The notes under the pieces were generated by a model. That model was not told the DNA's origin. It did not search any database and saw only the letters and a list, made by a program, of their open reading frames with translations. Made by a program: the position numbers and the translations under genes. Positions 44,213 through 51,106 of a DNA stretch of 64,000 nucleotides are shown here, piece by piece. The DNA lies in contig OZ245892.1 in NCBI GenBank assembly GCA_965229605.1, positions 1,612,001-1,676,000 on the forward strand, written 5' to 3'. Within the stretch, counting starts at the first letter, position 1; every line of letters begins with the position of its first letter. This DNA is from G965229605 sp965229605 (GTDB lineage Bacteria > Pseudomonadota > Alphaproteobacteria > CBDDJK01).

Positions 44213-45022
44213 TTATTGATCAAAAGAATGTCTAAAGAAAACCCGAAGCTGATCGGTTACAATTTCCGGGTTTTCCAGATTAGAAATATGCCCGGCGTCT
44301 GGAATAACAGACAAGCTCCCTCTTTGAACACGCGCAGCAATCTCTGCCGAATAAGCGATAGGTGTTTCGTTGTCCTCCGCCCCGACCATGGCAAGAACCG
44401 GGCAGGCAATGTCCGGGAGCTTGTCCAGAGCATTATGGGCCCCGACCAGTCGGACAGAATGTTCAAGGCCGCTGCGTCGTGCCCTTGACATAGCACTTAT
44501 ACAGGCAACCAAAGCGTCTTTGGAACAGGCCGGACCCGTCATCGCCGCACATAGCTCGGCACTCAATTCTTCTATCTTCACGCCAGCCGCAAGCCTGGCC
44601 AGTAGCGGATCAACAAATTCCTCAGGCTTCATGTCGCCGCTAAAGCCAAACTTCGGCGAACTGTCGAGGATGGCAACAGACGTGCAGATTTCCGGGTGTA
44701 CCTCTACAAAATGCTGCAAAATCATACCGCCCAGCGACAGTCCTGCAAAATGAGCCTTTTGCAGTCCCAGCTGTTGCGTGACGAAACGATGCAGTATCGC
44801 GACAATTTCATCCATGTCAGAATCCGGGGAAACGTCTGAACTCTCGCCAAAGCCGGGCATGTCCCAGGCAATGCAGCGGAATTCATCTGAAAGATCAGTC
44901 AGTTGCGGCTCCCAAGAAGTCGCAGAGCCAACCAATGCATGGAGGAAAATAATCGGGGGGCCCGAAGTGCCTGCCTCCAGAAAAGAGATACCCCCCGCCA
45001 TGTGTTTTGAAATTGAGGTCAT
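44213..45022 (-). CDS. Alpha/beta hydrolase
   Basis: A 269-residue cytoplasmic serine hydrolase, similar in layout to 3-oxoadipate enol-lactonase. The nucleophile elbow is AGLSLGGMIL, the oxyanion region PPIIFLHALVGSATSW and the catalytic His in PDAGHISNLENPE. The ATG at 45022 is chosen over a frame opening at 45097 that would cover the operator. It heads the ABC transporter operon, suggesting it acts on the imported compound or its product. Ester, lactone or amide substrate unknown. Confidence 0.85.
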   Translation of the reverse strand: MTSISKHMAGGISFLEAGTSGPPIIFLHALVGSATSWEPQLTDLSDEFRCIAWDMPGFGESSDVSPDSDMDEIVAILHRFVTQQLGLQKAHFAGLSLGGMILQHFVEVHPEICTSVAILDSSPKFGFSGDMKPEEFVDPLLARLAAGVKIEELSAELCAAMTGPACSKDALVACISAMSRARRSGLEHSVRLVGAHNALDKLPDIACPVLAMVGAEDNETPIAYSAEIAARVQRGSLSVIPDAGHISNLENPEIVTDQLRVFFRHSFDQ

Positions 45023-45080
45023 CTCGCAAGCCGTTTTATTTTTATTGCATTTGGAGCCGCAGAATGTATGAATAGGCTTA

Positions 45081-45096
45081 TGTATACATGGATACA
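45081..45096. promoter_or_regulatory. Putative operator between divergent hydrolase and CoA transferase genes
   Basis: TGTATACATGGATACA is a near-palindrome (TGTATNCATGNATACA). It shares TGTATACA with the microcompartment operators and 15 of 16 bases with 44156-44171. It lies between divergent starts at 45022 and 45139, where it could serve both. Confidence 0.65.
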
Positions 45097-45138
45097 TGCC
45101 CGTGTAAAGCCCCGGAATAAAGCCCTTGTGTAACGCCG

Positions 45139-46359
45139 ATGCCTAAACAATCTAAAGAACCCCTTCATGGTCCTTTACATGGTCTTAGAGTGCTTGATCT
45201 AAGCCGCGTTCTGGCGGGGCCGACTGCAACCCAGCTTTTGGGAGATTACGGGGCCGAGGTCTTGAAAATTGAACGCCCGGAGGTTGGAGATGACACCCGC
45301 AGCTGGGGCCCGCCGTTTTTGCCGGACGAGAGCGGGAAGCCAAGCCGTGAAAGCGGCTATTATCTATGTGCCAACCGCAATAAACGATCAATCGCCGTTG
45401 ATATCGCATCGGGGCGCGGGCAAAAAATCATCTATGCCCTGCTTGGCAAGTGCGATGTCCTGATTGAAAATTTCAAGCCTGGCGGGCTGGCAAAATACGG
45501 TCTTGCCTATGAGGATGTGAAGGACAAATTTCCCGAACTGATCTATTGCTCGATTTCAGGCTTTGGACAGACGGGACCGAATGCACATAAGGCCGGTTAT
45601 GATCTTATGGCACAGGCTTATGGCGGTATAATGAGCTTGACGGGGGAGCCAGAGGGACCGCCGATGAAAGTCGCTGTGGCAATCGCCGACGTGATGACCG
45701 GCATGTATGCGGCAACCGCTATTCTGGCTGCTATTCAGCATAAGAGGCAGACGGGCGAAGGCCAGCATATAGATATTGCGCTTGTGGATTGTCAGATGGC
45801 CTGGCTGATCAATCAAGGCACCAATTATCTGATGAATGGGGAGGTGCCGAAGCGACGCGGCAACGACCATCCTAATATTGTGCCTTATCAGGTGTTCGAG
45901 GTGGCAGATGGTTATGCGGTGGTTGCGGTTGGCAACGACAGCCAGTTTGAGCGGTTTTGTAATGTTATTGGCTGTCCTGACCTTGCCAGCGATCCGCGCT
46001 ATCAAACAAATGCGTCCCGTCTTGAAAACCGCGAAGAACTTATTACGCTTTTATCGCAGCGGTTGCGGACAATCAGTCGTGACGGGTTGATTGAAGGCAT
46101 GGAAGCCAACGGGATTCCTGGCGGGCCAATCAATGATCTTGCAGATGTTTTTAACAGTGATCAGGTCAAGGCGCGGGATATGAAACTGACCATGAAGCAT
46201 CCGGCGTCGGCGAATGGAACCGTTGACTTGATCGGCAACCCGGTTAAATTTTCTAAAACCCCTGTGACCTACCGGACGCCGCCGCCGCTCTGTGGAGCCG
46301 ATACCAAAGCTGTTTTGTCAGAACTGGCGCCAGAGTTTCTGGAAGATGATATGCAATGA
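45139..46359 (+). CDS. Class III (CaiB/BaiF) CoA transferase
   Basis: A 406-residue enzyme that moves CoA between carboxylic acids. LHGLRVLDLSRVLAGPTATQLL, GDYGAEVLKIERP and the catalytic Asp in HKAGYDLMAQAYGGIMSLTGE are family hallmarks. It is divergent from the hydrolase/transporter operon and shares the operator region. It may activate a product of that pathway. The stop overlaps the next start as ATGA. Confidence 0.92.
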   Translation: MPKQSKEPLHGPLHGLRVLDLSRVLAGPTATQLLGDYGAEVLKIERPEVGDDTRSWGPPFLPDESGKPSRESGYYLCANRNKRSIAVDIASGRGQKIIYALLGKCDVLIENFKPGGLAKYGLAYEDVKDKFPELIYCSISGFGQTGPNAHKAGYDLMAQAYGGIMSLTGEPEGPPMKVAVAIADVMTGMYAATAILAAIQHKRQTGEGQHIDIALVDCQMAWLINQGTNYLMNGEVPKRRGNDHPNIVPYQVFEVADGYAVVAVGNDSQFERFCNVIGCPDLASDPRYQTNASRLENREELITLLSQRLRTISRDGLIEGMEANGIPGGPINDLADVFNSDQVKARDMKLTMKHPASANGTVDLIGNPVKFSKTPVTYRTPPPLCGADTKAVLSELAPEFLEDDMQ

Positions 46360-47720
46360 GCCAGTCGAGCAAGCGCGATCTTTTTGGTGCCCCGGTATCG
46401 CACCCGGATAATGCAGATATCGCCACCTTTGGGGAAGCGGCAGAACGGATGCTGGCCTATCGGCCTGACCCGGTTGGTATCCTTAAAGAGCTTTTGGAAA
46501 AATCGCCGGATTTTATCATGGCCCGCTGCTTTCTTGCGGGGATATATCTGACTGCCAGTGATATGCGGCGCAGGCCTGCCCTGCTGGAGCAGCTTTTGAT
46601 CTTGAAAGAACAGGTCGGGCAGGCGAATGAACGCGAGCGGCAACATATCACCGCCCTTTCGCTATGGGCCGAAGGAAATTTTTTCGCCGCAAGCCGGGCT
46701 TATGCTGATATTCTTGCCGATTATCCGCGTGATCTTGTCGCCTTGCAGATTGGTCATCAGACCGACTTTCTGCTGGGGCAAGTGACCTCCACCCGCGACC
46801 GGCCAGCACGGGTGCGCCCGCATTGGACCAGCGAGGATTCCCAACTCAGCTTTATTCTCGGGATGCAGGCTTTTGGCATGGAAGAAGCCGGACATTATGC
46901 CGCCGCACAAACCTTGGCCGAACAGGCAGTTGCGCTTAACCCGAGCGATAGCTGGTCGGTTCATGCGCTGGCCCATTGCTTTGAAATGCAGGGCAAAACC
47001 GAAGAGGGCATTAAATTTATGACAGGCTGCGAGGCGCATTGGGGGCAGGATAGCTATATGTCTATTCATAATCGCTGGCACCTGATGCTCTATCATATGG
47101 AACGCTGCGAATTTGACTCTGTTCTGGAAGCGCATGGCAGATTTATGACGATAACGGCTGACAATGAACTGATGGATGCGCATGATTCTGTTGCGCTGCT
47201 CCAGCGTTTGCGGATTGCCGGGGTGGATGTCGGTTCACGCTGGAACGCGGTGGCAGATTATTATGCGCAGGTGCGCGATCAGGCCTATATGGCGTTTAAC
47301 GATATTCATGGCATGATGGCCTTTACGGCTGCGGGTCGCCTGGACGATGCTCGGGCGCAAATTGCAGCCCTTGAAACCCATGTTGCCAATCATCAGGATG
47401 ATCGCGCCACCATTATTGAAATGGTCGGACTGCCGCTTGTGCGCGGATTTTTTGCCCATGGGACCGGGGACTATAAAGGGGCAAAGACCTGGCTTGGACA
47501 GGCCAGACATTCAAGCCGCGCCATCGGCGGGTCAGACGCCCAACGCGATATTATCAGTCAAACGCTTCTTGATGCCGCCGTGAAAGACGGAGATAGCGGG
47601 CTTGCTGCCGCCCTGATCGCCGAACGCCGAGCCTCAAAACCCCACTCCCCACTGCTAAATCATTTTGAACGCGCACAACATCCTCAAGGAAATCGAGTCT
47701 CATTCAATATGAACGAGTGA
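46356..47720 (+). CDS. TPR protein similar to TTC38 family
   Basis: A 454-residue soluble helical-repeat protein. Segments such as SDSWSVHALAHCFEMQGKTEEGIKF and HNRWHLMLYHMERCEFDSVL match the bacterial relatives of tetratricopeptide repeat protein 38, which often sit beside CoA transferase or hydrolase genes. No signal peptide or catalytic motif is seen. It overlaps the CoA transferase by four bases. The last codons (about 47598-47671) are duplicated, at 86% identity, 1.3 kb downstream at 48905-48978. Function unknown. Confidence 0.8.
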   Translation: MSQSSKRDLFGAPVSHPDNADIATFGEAAERMLAYRPDPVGILKELLEKSPDFIMARCFLAGIYLTASDMRRRPALLEQLLILKEQVGQANERERQHITALSLWAEGNFFAASRAYADILADYPRDLVALQIGHQTDFLLGQVTSTRDRPARVRPHWTSEDSQLSFILGMQAFGMEEAGHYAAAQTLAEQAVALNPSDSWSVHALAHCFEMQGKTEEGIKFMTGCEAHWGQDSYMSIHNRWHLMLYHMERCEFDSVLEAHGRFMTITADNELMDAHDSVALLQRLRIAGVDVGSRWNAVADYYAQVRDQAYMAFNDIHGMMAFTAAGRLDDARAQIAALETHVANHQDDRATIIEMVGLPLVRGFFAHGTGDYKGAKTWLGQARHSSRAIGGSDAQRDIISQTLLDAAVKDGDSGLAAALIAERRASKPHSPLLNHFERAQHPQGNRVSFNMNE

Positions 47721-47726
47721 ACTTGA

Positions 47727-47746
47727 AAACCATCACGTTATGGTTT
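47727..47746. promoter_or_regulatory. Dyad in the promoter of the Fic-MerR gene
   Basis: Arms AAACCAT (47727-47733) and ATGGTTT (47740-47746) flank six bases. The dyad begins inside a possible -35 element TTGAAA (47723-47728) and reaches a weak -10 near 47746-47756. MerR-family regulators bind between such elements, so the C-terminal helix-turn-helix of the Fic protein may act here. This is tentative. Confidence 0.4.
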
Positions 47747-47758
47747 ACCATTTAATGC

Positions 47759-48733
47759 ATGAAACTTGATAAGCTCACTGATAAAAAAAAGCACCTCGAC
47801 GGCTTTCGCCCGTTACCGGATACGCTTGTCCGGAACCTCGATGATTGGTTCCGGGTAGAGCTCACTTATACAAGCAACGCGATTGAGGGAAATACGCTCA
47901 CACGCAGGGAAACGGCCTTAGTCGTTGAAAAAGGGCTTGCCGTCGGCGGTAAATCCCTTACCGAGCATTTGGAAGCAACAAACCATGCTCATGCACTGGA
48001 CTGGGTGAAAGAACAAGTGAAGCGCAAGCCCACTAGCCTGACAGAGAAAGACATCTTGCATATCCATGATGTGATCTTGAAAGGCATTGATGATGCGAAT
48101 GCAGGGCATTACCGCTCTGTACCCGTCAGGATTTCTGGTTCAGCCGTTGTTTTTCCTAACCCACGCAAGGTGCCTGATTTAATGCAGGATTTTGCGGAGT
48201 GGCTTTCACGTGATCAGGGTCTTCACCCGGTTGAGTTAGCGGCTGAGGCCCATTATCGCCTTGTCACCATTCACCCTTTTGTTGATGGTAATGGCCGTAG
48301 CGCACGTTTACTGATGAACATGATTTTACTGATGAGCGGATACCCTGCAGCCATTATTAGAAAGCGTGACCGCTTGGCGTATATTGGCTCATTGGAAAAA
48401 GCGCAGCTTGGTGGCTCCAAAGACGACTATTTCAAAATCATTGCCAAGGCGGCTGACAGGTCTCTGGATATTTATTTGAAAGCTGCTGCTGGTGAAGAGG
48501 CAGAGCCTGCCGACAGTGACCAACTGCTTAAAATCGGTGAGCTGGCCAAGCGGGTTGGTGAGAGAAATTCCACCATCAGGCACTGGACCAAAGAAGGCTT
48601 GCTGCAAGTGGCTGAGGTAACGGAAGCAGGATACCAACTTTACGCGTCCGAGATGATCGAACGCATAAAACAAATCCACGCACTCAAAGAGCAGCGCTTT
48701 ACATTGCAGGAAATCAAAGAAAAGCTCTCTTGA
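47759..48733 (+). CDS. Fic-domain protein with C-terminal MerR-like helix-turn-helix
   Basis: A 324-residue AMP-transferase-type Fic protein. The catalytic motif HPFVDGNGRSAR (His172) is intact. The N-terminal TSNAIEGN (residues 38-45) fits the class II inhibitory motif (S/T)xxxE(G/N), so the enzyme should be self-inhibited. From about residue 252, LKIGELAKRVGERNSTIRHW is a MerR-type winged helix. It lies between a TPR gene and an IS3 remnant, so it was probably acquired. No separate antitoxin gene is present. Target protein unknown. Confidence 0.9.
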   Translation: MKLDKLTDKKKHLDGFRPLPDTLVRNLDDWFRVELTYTSNAIEGNTLTRRETALVVEKGLAVGGKSLTEHLEATNHAHALDWVKEQVKRKPTSLTEKDILHIHDVILKGIDDANAGHYRSVPVRISGSAVVFPNPRKVPDLMQDFAEWLSRDQGLHPVELAAEAHYRLVTIHPFVDGNGRSARLLMNMILLMSGYPAAIIRKRDRLAYIGSLEKAQLGGSKDDYFKIIAKAADRSLDIYLKAAAGEEAEPADSDQLLKIGELAKRVGERNSTIRHWTKEGLLQVAEVTEAGYQLYASEMIERIKQIHALKEQRFTLQEIKEKLS

Positions 48734-48753
48734 TCAACAAACCCACTGCTAAA

Positions 48754-48841
48754 AATTGAAAATTCTGCATGGTAATCCCCCTAAAATTTAGAGTTGCTTT
48801 GCAGTAGAATTTTCTATCGTTAAGACGAAGGAGATTTTACG
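48754..48841 (+). mobile_element. Remnant of an IS3-family left end
   Basis: The stretch GGTAATCCCCCTAAAATTT followed by a GAAGGAGA ribosome-site-like sequence, just before an OrfA-like reading frame, is typical of IS3-family left ends. The right end and the rest of the element are missing. Confidence 0.6.
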
Positions 48842-48991
48842 ATAAAACAGAAACGCTTTAGCGAAATCCAGATCATGCAGATATTGAAACAGGCCGAGGG
48901 TGGTGGGCTTGCGGCGGCCCTGATCGCCGAATGCCGCGCGTCAAAACCCCATTCGCCACTGCTCAACCATTTTGCACGAAAACCCCTATAA
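48842..48991 (+). pseudogene. IS3 OrfA fragment fused in frame to a duplicated TPR-gene tail
   Basis: The 49-codon frame starts at ATA and reads KQKRFSEIQIMQILKQAEGG, the N-terminus of an IS3-family OrfA transposase. It continues without a break into LAAALIAECRASKPHSPLLN. That second part copies the C-terminus of the TPR protein at 46356-47720 (64 of 74 bases at 48905-48978 versus 47598-47671). The start codon is lost (ATA for ATG), so translation is doubtful. It records an insertion into a TPR-like gene followed by deletion. Confidence 0.85.
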
Positions 48992-49016
48992 ATCAAAAGC
49001 CTGAACAGTTAAAAAA

Positions 49017-50891
49017 TCACTTGTGCTGATCAAGCATTCCTAAAACAGCTTTATAGTTTGTGATCTGGTCTGCGGTTAAAAGACCTTTTTCATAGGGTCC
49101 GACCAGAATATCTTTGGCTTTTAGTAAATGCTCTTTAGCCGACTCTTTATCAACAAATGACATTGCTATATAGGAATAGGCGAGGTCTCCTTGCCATTGC
49201 ATATTGCTGGAGTCCTGGCTGGCAAGTTCTTTTCGTATCGCTAACCCGTCTTGATAAGAGTTCAAGGCCTCCGCAAGGTCACCCTGCGCCTGCTGAATAT
49301 TCCCAATATTATCATAAGAAATAGATAAATCGCGCTGCCATTGCTTATTACCCGGGTCCTCTTTGACCAGCTCTTTGGCTATCCTCAAAGCGTCTTGATA
49401 GGATTTTAATGCCCCTGCAAGGTCACCCTGCGCCTCTTCAATTTTCCCAATTTTCATATACGAAACCAATAAATCGCGCTGCCATTGCTTATTGCTGGGG
49501 TCTTCTCTGACAAGGTCTTGGGCTATCTTCAAATCCTGTTTATATGACTTCAACGCCCCTTCAAGGTCGCCCTGCGCCTTTTGAATATCCCCAATCTTAT
49601 TAAAAGAAACCGATAAATCGCGCTGCCATTCCTTATTGGTTGGGTCCTCTTTGGCCAGTTCTTTAGCTATCTTCAAATCCTGTTTATACGACTTCAACGC
49701 CCCCGCAAGGTCACCCTGCGCCTGCTGAATATTCCCAATATTATCATAAGAAATAGATAAATCACGCTGCCATTCCTTATTGCCAGGGTCCTTTCTGGCA
49801 AGGTCTTTTCGTATTGCTAACCCGTCTTGATAAGAGTTCAAGGCCTCCGCAAGGTCACCCTGCGCCTGCTGAATATTCCCAATATTATCATAAGAAATAG
49901 ATAAATCACGCTGCCATTCCTTATTGGTTGGGTCTTCTTTGGCAAGGTCTTTTCGTATTGCTAACCCGTCTTGATAGGATTTTAACGCCGCCGCAAGGTC
50001 ACCCTGCGCCTTTTGAATATCCCCAATTTTATTATAGGAAACCGATAAATCGCGCTGCAATTCCTTATTGCTCGGGTCCTCTCTGGCAAGTTTTTGGGCA
50101 ATGTTTAACCCGTCTTGATATGATCTTAGTGCTGCCTCAAGGTCACCCTGCACCTCTTGAATCCTGCCAATATCATCTTTTGCCCAGGCAATATTTCTTT
50201 GGTTATTTTCCGATTCTGCGACCTTTAATGCATTCATAAAAATTTCTTTGGCTTTCTCACTCTGGCCCGTTACTTCCAGATCACGACCATAGGTGATGAG
50301 ATAGATAAAATTATCGGGGGCCAGGGTTGCGGCTTCTTCAAGATATGGGCGGGCGCGGACTGGATCATTGGCAAAAATAAGGGTGGCGGTGACAAAAGCC
50401 AGCCTTGCCAGTTCACGATCAGCCGTATCTTTTGTGCTTTGATATTTGCTACGCAAAGGCTCCAGGATACGCACCGATTGCTCAGGGTCGCCCTTATTCG
50501 CTGCCTTCAATGCGCGATTTAAAACATCTTCTGCATCTTTAATTGCTTTATCAGCTGCCAGTTGTCTTAAATCCTCAGCAGCCCGTTCAATTTTTTGTGG
50601 ATCAATGCTCCGGGGCGATTGCTCGTCTGCCCTGTCTATTTGGGACGTGTTATATCTTCCAATGGCTTGAAAATATTCGTCAAGTATCGCGGGGCTCGTA
50701 TCCTGTGGCATCGAAACTTCCATGCCATCAGGCGTTTTTATAGAGATTTTTTGATCACCCGATTGATCTGAATTATTTCTTGAATTAGCTTGCCTGAATA
50801 GAAAACCGCCAATTACTTTTAACAATCCACGAAATAAACCCATCTCATTCGCTGTAAGGGTGTTCAACCATTCCCGAAAATCTGTCAGCAT
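49017..50891 (-). CDS. TPR protein with seven near-identical 50-residue repeats
   Basis: A 624-residue protein. Roughly the first 230 residues are unique and contain FRGLLKVIGGFLFRQA. Then seven consecutive 50-residue units follow, each containing (A/V)QGDL-(A/E)-(A/G/E)AL and a DP(S/T/G)NK-(E/Q)-(W/L)QRDL junction, a TPR-like helix pair in repeat form. A short tail follows. The repeats are also visible in the DNA as 150-bp units (about 49190-50170), indicating recent amplification. Some are nearly identical to each other. It ends 100 nt before the tRNA 3' end. Probably a protein-protein scaffold; function unknown. Confidence 0.85.
   Translation of the reverse strand: MLTDFREWLNTLTANEMGLFRGLLKVIGGFLFRQANSRNNSDQSGDQKISIKTPDGMEVSMPQDTSPAILDEYFQAIGRYNTSQIDRADEQSPRSIDPQKIERAAEDLRQLAADKAIKDAEDVLNRALKAANKGDPEQSVRILEPLRSKYQSTKDTADRELARLAFVTATLIFANDPVRARPYLEEAATLAPDNFIYLITYGRDLEVTGQSEKAKEIFMNALKVAESENNQRNIAWAKDDIGRIQEVQGDLEAALRSYQDGLNIAQKLAREDPSNKELQRDLSVSYNKIGDIQKAQGDLAAALKSYQDGLAIRKDLAKEDPTNKEWQRDLSISYDNIGNIQQAQGDLAEALNSYQDGLAIRKDLARKDPGNKEWQRDLSISYDNIGNIQQAQGDLAGALKSYKQDLKIAKELAKEDPTNKEWQRDLSVSFNKIGDIQKAQGDLEGALKSYKQDLKIAQDLVREDPSNKQWQRDLLVSYMKIGKIEEAQGDLAGALKSYQDALRIAKELVKEDPGNKQWQRDLSISYDNIGNIQQAQGDLAEALNSYQDGLAIRKELASQDSSNMQWQGDLAYSYIAMSFVDKESAKEHLLKAKDILVGPYEKGLLTADQITNYKAVLGMLDQHK
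49190..50170 (-). repeat. 150-bp tandem repeats within the TPR gene (seven units)
   Basis: Units recur every 150 bp, marked by AAGGTCACCCTGCGCCT on the plus strand. Neighbouring units (for example around 49730 and 49880) are almost identical. The unit length is a multiple of three, so the number can change without loss of frame. Confidence 0.9.
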
Positions 50892-50990
50892 TATATTCCC
50901 TGATATCCAATATAAGCGGCCCTTATTAAGGGTTTATCTGTATATATGAACGTTCGCAAGTCTATTATGATAAACAGAAAAAAAGGGGGA

Positions 50991-51067
50991 TGGTGGGCCT
51001 GGCAGGATTTGAACCCGCGACCAAACCGTTATGAGCGGTTCGCTCTGACCAACTGAGCTACAGGCCC
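50991..51067 (-). tRNA. tRNA-Ile2 (anticodon CAU, lysidine type)
   Basis: A 77-nt cloverleaf including an encoded CCA end. The acceptor stem is GGGCCTG paired with CAGGCCC, and the anticodon loop reads CTCATAA. CAU would suggest Met, but C4-G69 and C5-G68 in the acceptor stem, together with the Ile-like body, are the TilS recognition elements for lysidine modification to read AUA. It lies 39 nt downstream of rpoD on the same strand. Confidence 0.9.
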
Positions 51068-51106
51068 TTTATCAGGGAAAAACAGTCTATACAGGAAAAT
51101 AGCGGT

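Noticed and set aside
50991..51067. tRNA-Met reading of the CAU anticodon
   Set aside because: The acceptor stem has C4 and C5 and an Ile-like body, which are marks of the lysidine-modified tRNA-Ile2.
46356..51067. Genomic island bounded by the tRNA gene
   Set aside because: No integrase and no second copy of the tRNA 3' end were found, so island limits cannot be supported; only the patchwork nature is reported.
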